From Pyrococcus sp. ST04 (GTDB lineage: Archaea; Methanobacteriota_B; Thermococci; Thermococcales; Thermococcaceae), in assembly GCF_000263735.1 (NCBI RefSeq), contig NC_017946.1, positions 1,405,348 to 1,469,347 on the forward strand: a stretch of DNA of 64,000 bases. Reading direction: 5' to 3'. The stretch's first letter is position 1; each line of letters starts with the position of its first letter. Under the pieces are notes generated by a model. It did no database searches. It saw only the letters and a list, made by a program, of their open reading frames with translations, and was not told the DNA's origin. Made by a program: the position numbers and the translations under genes. Shown here piece after piece: positions 11,004 through 19,621 of this stretch.

Positions 11004-12261
11004 CTCTTTTGAATCTTATTTTTGCAGTCAAAATCTTTTCTGTCCTGAAAAACTTCGCTGTCAAATATAAGGTAATTCCTGAAACAACAACCAAATATCC
11101 TATACTCCTATACATCATCGAGTACTCTCCAAGTATCATTGCTCTAGAAGCAAGCACAGGATGGCTAAATGGAATTGCATATAGAATATACCTCACAAGC
11201 GGAGGCAATGTTTGAACGTCAGTTACCATGAAGATAAACGTTGGGAAAAGCATTGGCATTAACACGGCAGTAACAAGCGTCGAAGCACTCTTTGTATCCT
11301 CTGCAAAAACCCCCAAGAGCATTGAGATTGAAATTGCAAAAGTAATTGCCAAGAATATTATTACAGCAAATAGAAACATGCCATAGGGAGTTACTCTAAG
11401 ACCCAAATCTTCGAGCCTTATATTTGCTGTCTCTCCGAAGCTTGAGAAGTATCTACTCATTCCGAACATATATGCTATAGCAGCCACAAGACCCAGAACA
11501 GCGCTCCCTATCATCTTTCCAGCGACTATCGAAGTCCTTGAAACTGGTAACGTAAGAAGGGTCTCCAGCGTCTTATTCTCCTTCTCGCTAGCCATGGTTC
11601 CAGCAGCCATCTGAGAGACCATTGTGAACATTATGAAGACCACTATTGGAATAGAGAAGGCTTGGGAAGCCATAACTGCAGACACTAGAGAAGGAGGTAA
11701 GTTGATTATCCTCCCCTTAATTACAGAGTAGCTCCTAACCCCTATAGGATGAAGAACCGCTTCAGGATTTTGGAATTCAGTTTTAAGCTTTAACTTAGCT
11801 AGTTCTTCGCTGAGAACATTTACAACTGCATTTATCCTTCCCTCACTAACACTCTCCTTCATTCCAAGGCTCATCCCTGTAAATACTCCATAAACTTCAA
11901 TAAGGGCCTTCTTGTTTTCCTCTATGCTCTCTGAAAAGTTCTTTGGAATAACCAAAAGAACGTTATATCCCTCCTTAATGGCAATATTCAAAGCATCTTC
12001 AACATCCTTTGCCTTTATTTCGACAACAGTCACATTTGGGGCAACCTTTAGAGCCTTAATTAGTAAATCAGCATAATTGCCTTCATCAAAGTTCGCTATT
12101 ACAACCTTAGTCTCCTTTTGAGCCTGTTCCATTCCAATTTGAACCATTTGACCTAGAGCCGGATAGAGAACGAGAGGGACTATAATAAGGGCAAAAATCA
12201 GACCTTTATCCCTGAACATATCCTTTAGTTCTTTCATTAAGATTACCATAAAGTCAGACAT
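10990..12261 (-). CDS. ABC-2 type transporter permease (NatB-like)
   Basis: This 423-residue membrane protein has one N-terminal transmembrane helix (residues about 22-40), a large extracytoplasmic domain (about 45-195), then five or so helices in the C-terminal half (AFSIPIVVFIMFTMVS, ILYAIPFSHPVLASRA). KENKTLETLLTLPVSR is the typical ABC-2 coupling segment. This architecture is that of NatB-like exporters. The start is preceded by GGAGGCGATC and overlaps the ATPase gene by 8 bp, so both form one exporter. The substrate is unknown. Confidence 0.92.
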   Translation of the reverse strand: MSDFMVILMKELKDMFRDKGLIFALIIVPLVLYPALGQMVQIGMEQAQKETKVVIANFDEGNYADLLIKALKVAPNVTVVEIKAKDVEDALNIAIKEGYNVLLVIPKNFSESIEENKKALIEVYGVFTGMSLGMKESVSEGRINAVVNVLSEELAKLKLKTEFQNPEAVLHPIGVRSYSVIKGRIINLPPSLVSAVMASQAFSIPIVVFIMFTMVSQMAAGTMASEKENKTLETLLTLPVSRTSIVAGKMIGSAVLGLVAAIAYMFGMSRYFSSFGETANIRLEDLGLRVTPYGMFLFAVIIFLAITFAISISMLLGVFAEDTKSASTLVTAVLMPMLFPTFIFMVTDVQTLPPLVRYILYAIPFSHPVLASRAMILGEYSMMYRSIGYLVVVSGITLYLTAKFFRTEKILTAKIRFKRAKGS

Positions 12262-12982
12262 TCTTGATCGCCTCCATAAATACCTCCTCCAAGTTTTCGG
12301 CTCCGTACTTCCCCTTAAGCTCCTCCGGGGTTCCCACTTCCATTATCTTACCCTTGTGGATTAAAGCAACTCTATCGCACAAGTACTCAACTTCAAGCAT
12401 GTTGTGGCTCGATATCAAGAAAGTAACACCTTCATCCTCTGCAAAACTCTTTATGGTTCTTCTTATTTCAAAAGCATTTATTATATCAAGTCCACTTGTT
12501 GGCTCATCTAAAATTGCAAGCTTTGGTCTAACCATTAGAGCCCTCGCAAGCAGAAGCCTTCTTGTCATACCCTTTGAGTACGTTGATACCTTATCCCTAA
12601 GCCTGTTACCGAGACCCGAAAGTTCAATGCCAAGTTCTAACATTTCTTTAGCCTTCTTTTCTTCCTTGGCATAAAGTTTTGCCATAAACTCCAAATATTC
12701 CAGCCCAGTGAGTCTTTTGTAGGCACCAGCTTCCTCCGGGAGATAACTTATCAATTTTCTAACTTCATCTGCCTCTTTCACTACATCATAGCCAAAAACT
12801 TTTGCTTTCCCCCCTGTTGGTGTGAGTAAGGTGGCCAGAATTCTAAGGGTCGTTGATTTTCCAGCACCGTTGGGTCCTATGAGACCAAATATCTCTCCTT
12901 CCTCGATCGTGAAGCTTATTCCCCGAAGCGCTCTAACTCTTCCGTAGTCCTTCTCAAGATTGATAACTTCAACGGCGCTCAT
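12254..12982 (-). CDS. ABC transporter ATP-binding protein (NatA-like)
   Basis: This is a 242-residue ATPase with Walker A GPNGAGKS (36-43), ABC signature YSKGM (135-139), Walker B LAILDE followed by PTSGLD, and switch His in ISSHNML. It powers the adjacent ABC-2 permease. The operon order, leftward, is DUF2178 protein, XRE regulator, small membrane protein, this ATPase, permease, with each gene pair touching or overlapping (14 bp upstream, 8 bp downstream). This suggests a regulated drug, peptide or ion efflux unit. Confidence 0.95.
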   Translation of the reverse strand: MSAVEVINLEKDYGRVRALRGISFTIEEGEIFGLIGPNGAGKSTTLRILATLLTPTGGKAKVFGYDVVKEADEVRKLISYLPEEAGAYKRLTGLEYLEFMAKLYAKEEKKAKEMLELGIELSGLGNRLRDKVSTYSKGMTRRLLLARALMVRPKLAILDEPTSGLDIINAFEIRRTIKSFAEDEGVTFLISSHNMLEVEYLCDRVALIHKGKIMEVGTPEELKGKYGAENLEEVFMEAIKNV

Positions 12983-13340
12983 TCTTTACCCTCCCATATT
13001 TATACATGAGCAATCCTATGGTTGCCAAAGTAATTCCGAACAAAGCTAATATCCTCAACCCAGAATACCCACCCACAAAAGCAATTCCCAAGCCGGTAAC
13101 AACGCCAAGCCATCCATTCCTTTCATGAACATTATAGAAGTTTTGAGAAAGCATTAGAAACACAGCTCCACTCATTATGAGCCCAATCTCCAGAATTAGG
13201 AAAAATGGGTTTATTCCCCTGCACACTTCCCCAGTAACTAAGTTAATGCAAGCCAGCCTTTCGACGGGAGGTCTGATAACTGCCAATCCTATTCCAAATA
13301 TGTATAAGGCCAAACCCGCCTGCTTTTCAGTAATTTTCAT
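12969..13340 (-). CDS. Small four-helix membrane protein of the ABC exporter operon
   Basis: This 123-residue protein has about four hydrophobic helices (ALYIFGIGLAVI, FFLILEIGLIMSGAVFL, GWLGVVTGLGIAFVGG, ILALFGITLATIGLLMY) and a basic C-terminus. A pair of cysteines (ACINLVTGEVC) lies in the first loop, probably outside the cell. I do not recognise the family. It overlaps the regulator upstream by an ATGA-type junction and the ATPase downstream by 14 bp, so it is presumably an accessory or sensor subunit of the exporter. Confidence 0.82.
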   Translation of the reverse strand: MKITEKQAGLALYIFGIGLAVIRPPVERLACINLVTGEVCRGINPFFLILEIGLIMSGAVFLMLSQNFYNVHERNGWLGVVTGLGIAFVGGYSGLRILALFGITLATIGLLMYKYGRVKNERR

Positions 13341-13540
13341 TTTTCTCCCTCCTCATATATGAATATATCCTCAATTTTAAGTCCAAAAAATCTCGCTATT
13401 TTAAATGCTAACCTAAGGGATGGATCGTACTTTCCCTTCTCTATCGCTATTATCGTCTGCCTGGTAACGCCCAGAATCTTGGCCAATTCCTCCTGGGTCA
13501 GCCCTCTAGCCTCTCTAAGTTCCCTAAGCCTGTTTTTCAC
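13337..13540 (-). CDS. XRE-family HTH regulator
   Basis: This 67-residue protein is essentially one Cro/CI-type helix-turn-helix: LTQEELAKILGVTRQTIIAIE is divided over helices 2 and 3, followed by KGKYDPSLRLAFKIARFF. It has no effector domain. GTG 13540 is preceded by GGTGAT, which lies in the last codons of the DUF2178 gene. Short regulators of this kind next to DUF2178 and ABC exporter genes usually control their own operon; an inverted repeat at 14046-14068 is a candidate operator. Confidence 0.93.
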   Translation of the reverse strand: MKNRLRELREARGLTQEELAKILGVTRQTIIAIEKGKYDPSLRLAFKIARFFGLKIEDIFIYEEGEK

Positions 13541-13541
13541 A

Positions 13542-14012
13542 CTACATCACCCTGGAATAGTAGAATCTGAAGATTATGTGGAAAGCCATGAGGATGGCAA
13601 GTAGAATCTCGGATAAAATGAAGGCAGGCTTAAGAAGTTGATTTTCTTGATGAGCTACTGAGAGGTAAACAACAATGAACGCCAAGATTAGCATAAACAC
13701 CTGCAATGTTCTTCTTGATGATATCTCCTCTATTCTTAACGTTCTTTCATCACTTAAGACGTGGCCTCTCCTTGTGAGGATTGTGTAGTATAAGTTAAGG
13801 ACTAATACACCCACTATCAGAACTGCAAAAGCTATACTGAGGTTGCCTCTTGCCGTGGCTAATCCAAGGACGTATCCCATTATTCCAATGATGGCTACAG
13901 GTACTATCATCGAGCTTTCTTTTTCTTCCCCCAACTTCCTTCTGAGATAGCCAATTCCAATCGCTAGTACAAATATTGTAACTATCCATACAATCATGCT
14001 CTGGAGTTCCAT
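13542..14012 (-). CDS. DUF2178-like membrane protein
   Basis: This 156-residue protein has four predicted helices (SMIVWIVTIFVLAIGIGYL; VPVAIIGIMGYVLGL; AVLIVGVLVLNLYYT; then a C-terminal pair) and the hydrophilic block RRGHVLSDERTLRIEEISSRRT, quoted here in outline, that is typical of DUF2178. ATG 14012 is chosen because GAGGTG precedes it; the frame is open to 14063. It is the first gene of the exporter operon and lies 1 bp before the XRE gene. The function is unknown; membrane sensing for the regulator is a guess. Confidence 0.82.
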   Translation of the reverse strand: MELQSMIVWIVTIFVLAIGIGYLRRKLGEEKESSMIVPVAIIGIMGYVLGLATARGNLSIAFAVLIVGVLVLNLYYTILTRRGHVLSDERTLRIEEISSRRTLQVFMLILAFIVVYLSVAHQENQLLKPAFILSEILLAILMAFHIIFRFYYSRVM

Positions 14013-14045
14013 GTCTTGCACCTCTTTATGTAAAGTTTCTTTTAC

Positions 14046-14080
14046 GTTAAATATACCTAACATTTAACTTAAAAATATTT
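14046..14080 (-). promoter_or_regulatory. Exporter-operon promoter with overlapping inverted repeat
   Basis: A leftward TATA-like AATATTTTTAAG spans 14069-14080. A perfect 7-bp inverted repeat, GTTAAAT-N9-ATTTAAC (14046-14068), sits between it and the predicted start (about 14048). This is the classical place for a repressor, and the operon encodes an XRE protein. Confidence 0.5.
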
Positions 14081-14107
14081 CGAGGAATAGTAATCAATGA
14101 AGAATAT

Positions 14108-15361
14108 TTATAAATACGAAAGAAGAGTTCTCTGTTTTGGTTTTGGTGCTTCCTCTCCAACTGATATTTCAATATTCTCAAGCTCTTGAATCTTAGCTTT
14201 CCTGATCTCCTCAGGTAGTCTTATTTCACCATACTTTCCTCCACCACCAGGGATGACTATGAGTTTCCCATTTCTATATGCCCATATTGCCTTAGCAACA
14301 TCCTCATGAATTTGGGCAAGGGTCTCTATTGGAACATCTACAAGAACCCTAATTTCACTCCCAAATTCTTTAAGAAATCTCTTCCAAATAACCTTAACAG
14401 CCTTAGTTTCTATTCCCTTTCCAATAACCATCCCTATTATCTCCGCTAGTGGGGCAAGTCTCAAATAGGGAGGTCTATCCTTTGGCCTCTCATTGGTATC
14501 CGCAAGCTCGAGAATTCTGTCCCTAACACCTTTCTTAATAACCCCTCCACACTTAGGACACCTCCACCTTAGAGATATTGCATCCTGGAGGGTATACTTT
14601 GTATAACACCTCGAACATGCGGTAAGGTGATATTTTCCGAGCCTTGGATCCAAGCCCGCATTCAAAACTATCTTCCTTCCTCCTCTCCTGAGAATTGCTT
14701 TTCTTATTTCCTCGAATGTAATGTCTTTAACTTCAAATCTATTGAACTCCCTTCCCAACCTGTGTGGCTGGGGAGAATGGGCATCTGAATTGCTCAAATA
14801 TGTTAGAGTGTGATGTGCCTTAATCATGTCAGCCATTTCAGAGTCAGCAGACAGCCCAAGCTCGAGAAAATCAACCCTTGCATCTCCATACGCTTCCTTC
14901 AGGGAGTTGTATTCCTTATACAAGGCCGTCCAGGGAGTAAATGCGTGGGCTGGACCAATCAACACTCCAAGCTCATTACATATCTCAGCTATTTCAGATG
15001 CAGAGAGAGTGAGATGTGGTCTGCCTTCTGCTTCGATATCTCGCGAGTACTTTCTAAGGATCTCTCTTAGCTCATGAACTTGAGACAAACTGGGAAAAAT
15101 GAGAAGATGGTGAACCCGTTTTGAATCCTCAACTTCAGCAGTTAAAATGAATCTAACCCCTCTCACTTCAAAAGTTCCTTCATCAATTCTCTTTCCCTCT
15201 CTTGTTAACTCATTCTCCCAGTGGGGATTAAGAATATCCCCTGTTCCAACGAGGTTCAGTCCCTTTAGCTTTGCATTTTCCGCTATTATAGGGAATATCA
15301 TTAACTTTGAGACAGCCTTAGAATAATGGGAGTGAATATGTAGATCACCATCGACGAGCAT
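14108..15361 (-). CDS. endoQ: Endonuclease Q (PHP-domain DNA repair nuclease)
   Basis: This 417-residue protein matches P. furiosus EndoQ, which nicks DNA 5' of uracil, hypoxanthine, xanthine and abasic sites. The PHP metal site begins with DLHIHSHYS (His8, His10), continues through GTGDI, TAEVED and GPAHAFTPW, and ends with SNSDAHS. A zinc ribbon (CSRC...CPKC) and a helical C-terminal domain follow. The last eight residues, QRTLLSYL, are a PCNA-interacting (PIP) box. No RBS is visible; the TATA box places the transcript start at the ATG, so the mRNA is probably leaderless. Confidence 0.93.
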   Translation of the reverse strand: MLVDGDLHIHSHYSKAVSKLMIFPIIAENAKLKGLNLVGTGDILNPHWENELTREGKRIDEGTFEVRGVRFILTAEVEDSKRVHHLLIFPSLSQVHELREILRKYSRDIEAEGRPHLTLSASEIAEICNELGVLIGPAHAFTPWTALYKEYNSLKEAYGDARVDFLELGLSADSEMADMIKAHHTLTYLSNSDAHSPQPHRLGREFNRFEVKDITFEEIRKAILRRGGRKIVLNAGLDPRLGKYHLTACSRCYTKYTLQDAISLRWRCPKCGGVIKKGVRDRILELADTNERPKDRPPYLRLAPLAEIIGMVIGKGIETKAVKVIWKRFLKEFGSEIRVLVDVPIETLAQIHEDVAKAIWAYRNGKLIVIPGGGGKYGEIRLPEEIRKAKIQELENIEISVGEEAPKPKQRTLLSYL

Positions 15362-15381
15362 AGTAGTAGAAACATGGCAAC

Positions 15382-15392
15382 AAATAAAAATG
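15382..15392 (-). promoter_or_regulatory. endoQ promoter (leaderless)
   Basis: CATTTTTATTT read leftward is a TATA box centred about 26 bp before the A of the endoQ ATG (15361). There is no Shine-Dalgarno sequence between them. Confidence 0.45.
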
Positions 15393-15403
15393 TTTAGAAG
15401 TGC

Positions 15404-16243
15404 TCAGCCTTTAACGACGAGCACATCATCATCTAATCCTGAGAACTCTATCGAGCTGTCCCCAAAAGTTATGCTTGCTTCTTCATTTACAAGCTTCGAG
15501 TAGTCCTCATACCTTATTCCCACGATATACATAGGATCAAGATTGAGAACTTTCCTCTCAACTTCGAGCTCCGTTGCCATAAGCAGGGGGATATCTCCGG
15601 AATAAATCCCAGTAACCTTGAGTACTTCTCCAGATTTTCCTACGGAGATGAAAACGTAATCATTAGAGCTCCTGAATTCGTCTATCATATGAACAGAGCC
15701 CACTCCCTGTGGATTTGTTAGCGAGATCTTTCCTTCATTACCATTAAAGAACTGATACTCTTTTGAATAGACGGTCTCGTCAGCAACTTTTACAACGGCC
15801 CTAAGATCTGCAAAGTCATCCGATAGCTCATCCTCTCCAACAACACTCAAGCTCTTGAACTTTACTGGGATGTAGTCTTCATCAGTAGATATTGAATATC
15901 CAATTATCTTAGGCGCTCCTTCTTGAAGGCCATTGTCATAGTCAAATTCATAATAGATAAGCTCGTCAGAGTCTATGGATAGAGAGTTATCATGTCTCTC
16001 ATAATCAACGTCACTAATAAACAAAACAGCTTTTCTCTGTCCTTCCTCTTTAACTACAGTTAGAGTCGGTATTGATACATCGACCTCAACTACTTTTAAA
16101 CCCTGAAACTCTAGATTAACTGGCCCTTCTAGTTTTGTAACCTCTACTGTCTGAGTTTTCGTTGTTGCCGGAGAATTCAAACATCCGCTCCCAAAAACCA
16201 AGAGCAAAATTCCTATTCCCAAGCCAAAAATCCATTTTTTCAT
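15404..16243 (-). CDS. Predicted lipoprotein of unknown function
   Basis: The 279-residue product has a classic lipoprotein signal: MKKW, hydrophobic core [14 protein letters not shown], and lipobox GSGC with the lipidated cysteine at residue 21, followed by a Thr-rich linker. The rest is beta-rich and acidic, so it is probably an extracytoplasmic beta-sandwich domain anchored to the membrane. I recognise no family. ATG 16243 (AGGTG 7 nt before) is chosen over the open frame to 16273. It is divergent from archease, and no transporter gene is adjacent. Confidence 0.87.
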   Translation of the reverse strand: MKKWIFGLGIGILLLVFGSGCLNSPATTKTQTVEVTKLEGPVNLEFQGLKVVEVDVSIPTLTVVKEEGQRKAVLFISDVDYERHDNSLSIDSDELIYYEFDYDNGLQEGAPKIIGYSISTDEDYIPVKFKSLSVVGEDELSDDFADLRAVVKVADETVYSKEYQFFNGNEGKISLTNPQGVGSVHMIDEFRSSNDYVFISVGKSGEVLKVTGIYSGDIPLLMATELEVERKVLNLDPMYIVGIRYEDYSKLVNEEASITFGDSSIEFSGLDDDVLVVKG

Positions 16244-16280
16244 TTCAAACACCTGTTTAGGAATGAGGCTCATCCTAACA

Positions 16281-16290
16281 CCTTTAAATA
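16281..16290. promoter_or_regulatory. Shared TATA element, lipoprotein (left) and archease (right)
   Basis: CCTTTAAATA reads as a TATA box on both strands. It predicts starts near 16312 rightward (archease ATG 16323) and near 16260 leftward (lipoprotein ATG 16243). No other good box lies in this 79-bp gap. Confidence 0.45.
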
Positions 16291-16322
16291 CTTTTCTAAA
16301 AATTCATCCTGGAGGTGAGAGA

Positions 16323-16751
16323 ATGAAGACATGGGAGCACTATGAACACACAGCAGACATAGGGATCAGGGGATATGGGGACAGCCTCGAAGAGGCGTTT
16401 GAAGCTGTGGCGACAGCTCTCTTCGATGTTATAGTTAACGTCAACAAGGTGGAAAAAAAGGAGGTAAGAGAGATAGAAGTTGAGGAAGAAGACCTTGAAG
16501 CACTGCTATACAGCTTTCTTGAAGAACTATTAGTACTACACGACACAGAAGGGCTTGTCTTTGGAGATTTTGAAGTTAAAATAGAAAAGGTTGATGGAAA
16601 ATACAGGCTAAGGGCTAAAGCATATGGAGAAAAGTTTGACCCAGAGAAGCACGAGCCAAAGGAAGAAGTCAAGGCAATTACTTATCATGACATGAAAATT
16701 GAGCAACTACCGGACGGTAGATGGATGGCCCAACTTGTTCCTGATATCTAA
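16323..16751 (+). CDS. Archease
   Basis: This 142-residue protein belongs to the archease family ([17 protein letters not shown] at the start; the conserved Asp in HTADIG and the C-terminal KAITYHD are metal-binding features). Archease is a chaperone-like cofactor: in P. abyssi it increases the specificity of the neighbouring tRNA m5C methyltransferase, and in general it activates RtcB RNA ligase. ATG 16323 has GGAGGTGAG immediately upstream. The methyltransferase gene follows 12 bp downstream, the same pairing as in P. abyssi. Confidence 0.96.
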   Translation: MKTWEHYEHTADIGIRGYGDSLEEAFEAVATALFDVIVNVNKVEKKEVREIEVEEEDLEALLYSFLEELLVLHDTEGLVFGDFEVKIEKVDGKYRLRAKAYGEKFDPEKHEPKEEVKAITYHDMKIEQLPDGRWMAQLVPDI

Positions 16752-16763
16752 AGGTGATAGATA

Positions 16764-17699
16764 ATGAATCCCAAAGAGGAGTTCAAAAAGATAAATCCCA
16801 GATTAGTTGAGAGGTACTCAAAACTTGACGAAAGTGAGGAGTTTTGGGCATATTTATACAAGCCCATAAGACCAAGTATAAGGATAAATACACTGAAGGG
16901 GGAACTTAATGAGATAAAAAACCTTTTAGAGGAGAAATTCGAACTAGAGGAGATCCCCTGGACAAAAGGTGAGGGATTTTTTATAAAAAGATATGACGTC
17001 AACTTTGGAGAGCTTATAGAGTACTCCTTAGGCTTGATAATTCCTCAGGAAGCGAGTTCAATGATACCCCCCGTTGTCCTTGATCCGCAACCCGGTGAGT
17101 TCATTCTTGACATGGCGGCGGCTCCTGGAAGTAAAACTACTCAAATAGCTCAGTACATGGAAAACAAAGGATGTATAATTGCTAATGATGCCAAAAGGGA
17201 TAGAGCAAACATACTCATAGCGAATTTAAACAGAGCAGGAGTTTTAATAGCGAAAGTCACAGTTAGGGATGGTGCGTATTTTGGGAGGTATGAAAATACA
17301 TTCGATAGGGTTCTACTAGATGCTCCCTGCTCATCAGTAGGCATGATAAGAAAGAACTTCAAGTTTGCAAAAACGTGGAGCGTTGGAAAAGTTTACTATC
17401 ACTCAAAACTCCAAAAGAGGCTAATATTAGCAGCGTACAAGGCCTTAAAGCCAGGGGGAGTAATGGTATACTCGACATGTACTGTTGATCCTGTTGAAAA
17501 CGAGGAGGTTGTCGATTTCTTACTTCAAAAAACCGATGCGAAACTCGAAAAGATAAAACTTCCGCTTAAAAAAACACCTCCTGTTCTCGAATGGGAAGGG
17601 AAGAAGTATTCGGAAGAAGTCGCGAAAACCGTAAGAATTCACCCACAGGACAACGATACAGAAGCATTTTACATAGCGAAGATAGTTAAACCTAAATAA
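16764..17699 (+). CDS. tRNA (cytosine-5)-methyltransferase, NSUN family
   Basis: This 311-residue RNA m5C methyltransferase has SAM motif I LDMAAAPGSKTTQ (115-127), motif IV DAPCSS with Cys189, and motif VI YSTCT with catalytic Cys239, the two-cysteine pattern of RNA (not DNA) m5C enzymes. From memory it is the orthologue of the P. abyssi enzyme that methylates several tRNA cytosines and works with archease, encoded 12 bp upstream. No PUA domain is fused. The RBS is GGTGAT. The exact target positions here are inferred. Confidence 0.94.
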   Translation: MNPKEEFKKINPRLVERYSKLDESEEFWAYLYKPIRPSIRINTLKGELNEIKNLLEEKFELEEIPWTKGEGFFIKRYDVNFGELIEYSLGLIIPQEASSMIPPVVLDPQPGEFILDMAAAPGSKTTQIAQYMENKGCIIANDAKRDRANILIANLNRAGVLIAKVTVRDGAYFGRYENTFDRVLLDAPCSSVGMIRKNFKFAKTWSVGKVYYHSKLQKRLILAAYKALKPGGVMVYSTCTVDPVENEEVVDFLLQKTDAKLEKIKLPLKKTPPVLEWEGKKYSEEVAKTVRIHPQDNDTEAFYIAKIVKPK

Positions 17700-17721
17700 G
17701 AAATATTCCCTGGTGATCTGT

Positions 17722-17973
17722 ATGCTCGTAAAGAAGAAGGGTGTTTTTACCGAAGAGGATGCAAGGAAAGTAATTGAGATGGCGAGTCAGAAAATGGAGA
17801 AGGAAATAATAGTAATGGCATACAAAGTCACGGAAGAAGCAAAAAGGAGACTTTGGGACTACCAAAGAGCGGTTGCGTTGATGGCGGATTTAACTGGAGA
17901 AGAAAGATATGTTAGAGTGGAGATACTTGAGGGATACGTCAGTGACAAAGTCAAGGGAATAGAGCTTGATTAG
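17722..17973 (+). CDS. Small conserved protein of unknown function
   Basis: This 83-residue protein is predicted mostly helical, with a middle segment [20 protein letters not shown] and a final beta-like [13 protein letters not shown]. No motif is recognised. GGTGAT lies 5 nt before ATG 17722; the frame also opens at GTG 17713, inside that RBS, and is rejected. It is 22 bp after the tRNA methyltransferase and so probably in its operon. Its stop overlaps the convergent truD stop. Base composition is like the neighbours. Confidence 0.78.
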   Translation: MLVKKKGVFTEEDARKVIEMASQKMEKEIIVMAYKVTEEAKRRLWDYQRAVALMADLTGEERYVRVEILEGYVSDKVKGIELD

Positions 17974-19187
17974 TTCTTCATAATCTCCCTTAAGACGCTA
18001 GTAGCATAGACTCCCTTAGGAAGGAAGAATCTAAAGAGGACGTCTTTGCCCTCAATTTTATATGCAAACTTTATAGGCTTTATCAGAAGTTCTCTTCTTC
18101 CTCCAGGTTCTCTTAGGGGTTTTGGAAGTTTTTTGAAGTCCTCAAGTTTCACTCCGCTTTCCTCAAGGATTTCGTCCTCGATTCTTCCTGGTAATCCCCT
18201 TGCTTTTCTCATAAAGTAACCAAAGATGGGACCAGATACCATTGCTTCTTTGTTCTTTATTTTCTCATTTACGAAATCAACGTTAGTTTCAGTAACCCTG
18301 TATGTCCTTGTCCTTAGAGGAATCCCTTTCTTAACCTGAACGACAATATCCCCCGGCACCGCTTCGTTAAGAGGAAGACCCTCTTCAATTCTCCTAGATA
18401 GGTAGAGGTTAAAGAGATACGATTGAAAAGAGTGTATAAATATCCTTAATATTGGCCTTGGAAGAACTAAAAAGGCCTTTTTCCAGCTTTTAGTTTCTTT
18501 ATACCTGTAAAGCATTGCCCTTTCATACCTGAGAAACTTTGGAAACTCTTCAAGAGCCTTTTCAACATTCTTAGTCTCGAGAAAGTTCCTTCTCGCTTCG
18601 TCACCTTCCATTCCATCTCCAGGATAACCTAAAAACACCTCTGCAGCCTCTTCATATTTTCGTTGAAGAAGTAGTTTTCCTACAATATGGTTTACTGCCC
18701 TCCTCTCTCCGAACCTTTGAATTCCAAAATAGTTTGGGAAACCACCTTTTTCTTTTGCCTCTTTAATCAACTCGGGTAATGTTGATGGGTTTGCATCTCT
18801 TACTCTAATAAGAAACCAATTACCAAGGAGAAGACCAAGCTTTAAAGGCCTTCCATATCCAATGAACCTTATATCGATATCTTGGATGTTCAGGTTCTCT
18901 AGAATACCCCTGTACTCTCCGCAGATACTTATGTATTGATAAGTTATCGCGTGTCTATCTTTGGTCCCCGCGAATCCTATTTTTGAATAGTGAATCCCCA
19001 ATCTCTTTGCAATTTCTTTAATTGCTGCCATTGTCTCCCAGTTCCTCTTTTTAAGAAGGTATATTTCGCAATTCCCTCTGAAAATTGACCGCGGGATAAC
19101 CTCTCTAACAATGAAATCTTCAGGAAACGTTTTTATCTTCCCACCTATTCCAGGAGTCCTCGTTAAAAATGCCAGTTCTTTGAGCAT
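17970..19187 (-). CDS. truD: tRNA pseudouridine synthase TruD family
   Basis: This is a 405-residue TruD/Pus7-family enzyme that isomerises U13 of tRNAs. The catalytic Asp77 is in [10 protein letters not shown]. The N-terminal PEDFIVREV and the internal NYFGIQRFG and [15 protein letters not shown] blocks are family hallmarks, and the length suits archaeal TruD with its insertion domain. The start is followed directly by [17 protein letters not shown], as in other Thermococcales. Only a weak RBS-like GGGGATAGGA is upstream. Pth2 lies 39 bp upstream on the same strand. Confidence 0.94.
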   Translation of the reverse strand: MLKELAFLTRTPGIGGKIKTFPEDFIVREVIPRSIFRGNCEIYLLKKRNWETMAAIKEIAKRLGIHYSKIGFAGTKDRHAITYQYISICGEYRGILENLNIQDIDIRFIGYGRPLKLGLLLGNWFLIRVRDANPSTLPELIKEAKEKGGFPNYFGIQRFGERRAVNHIVGKLLLQRKYEEAAEVFLGYPGDGMEGDEARRNFLETKNVEKALEEFPKFLRYERAMLYRYKETKSWKKAFLVLPRPILRIFIHSFQSYLFNLYLSRRIEEGLPLNEAVPGDIVVQVKKGIPLRTRTYRVTETNVDFVNEKIKNKEAMVSGPIFGYFMRKARGLPGRIEDEILEESGVKLEDFKKLPKPLREPGGRRELLIKPIKFAYKIEGKDVLFRFFLPKGVYATSVLREIMKN

Positions 19188-19226
19188 TTCCTATCCCCGA
19201 ATGTTTGACAAATACAATCCAAATAC

Positions 19227-19583
19227 TCATAGCAGTTTTAACTGTCCAGTTACTTTGTCCACGAGCTCCTCAGGACCGGGCCCTATTGCAAGCACTGTTA
19301 TCGTTCCTGGAGGAATTTCCGTCAGTCCAGCATCTTGAATTAAAGCGGTAGGTAGCCCTAATCTTTCAGCTTCAGCTTTAAGTTTGAATAACTCTTCAAT
19401 ACCCTCGGCTTTTACAACAACTTTTTTCTGCCCCTCATGGAACCATTTTTCAAACCATTCCCTTCTTTCCTTGTATGCCTTAAAAGCCGCAGTAACAGCT
19501 CCATGTGCAACTTGAACAGCGAGCTTACCCTTACTTAACTTAAGGTCTTTCCTAACAACTATAACCTGTTTGTACCGGAACAA
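19227..19583 (-). CDS. pth2: Peptidyl-tRNA hydrolase, Pth2 type
   Basis: This 118-residue archaeal/eukaryotic-type peptidyl-tRNA hydrolase recycles tRNA from peptidyl-tRNA dropped by ribosomes. Family motifs are [16 protein letters not shown] and [19 protein letters not shown], with the catalytic Lys and Asp in these blocks. The start is probably TTG 19583 rather than GTG 19592: AGGTG lies about 6 nt before the TTG and overlaps the GTG, and the product then begins MFRYKQ like the P. horikoshii protein as I recall it. It follows S7 by 38 bp and may share the RNA polymerase operon transcript. Confidence 0.94.
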   Translation of the reverse strand: MFRYKQVIVVRKDLKLSKGKLAVQVAHGAVTAAFKAYKERREWFEKWFHEGQKKVVVKAEGIEELFKLKAEAERLGLPTALIQDAGLTEIPPGTITVLAIGPGPEELVDKVTGQLKLL

Positions 19584-19621
19584 AAGAAACACCTAATAAA
19601 AATAGTTTGCAAAAGAGGAAA

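Noticed and set aside
15433-16243. Idea that the lipoprotein is an ABC solute-binding protein.
   Set aside because: It has a lipobox, but no transporter genes are adjacent and I see no binding-protein motif; left as unknown.
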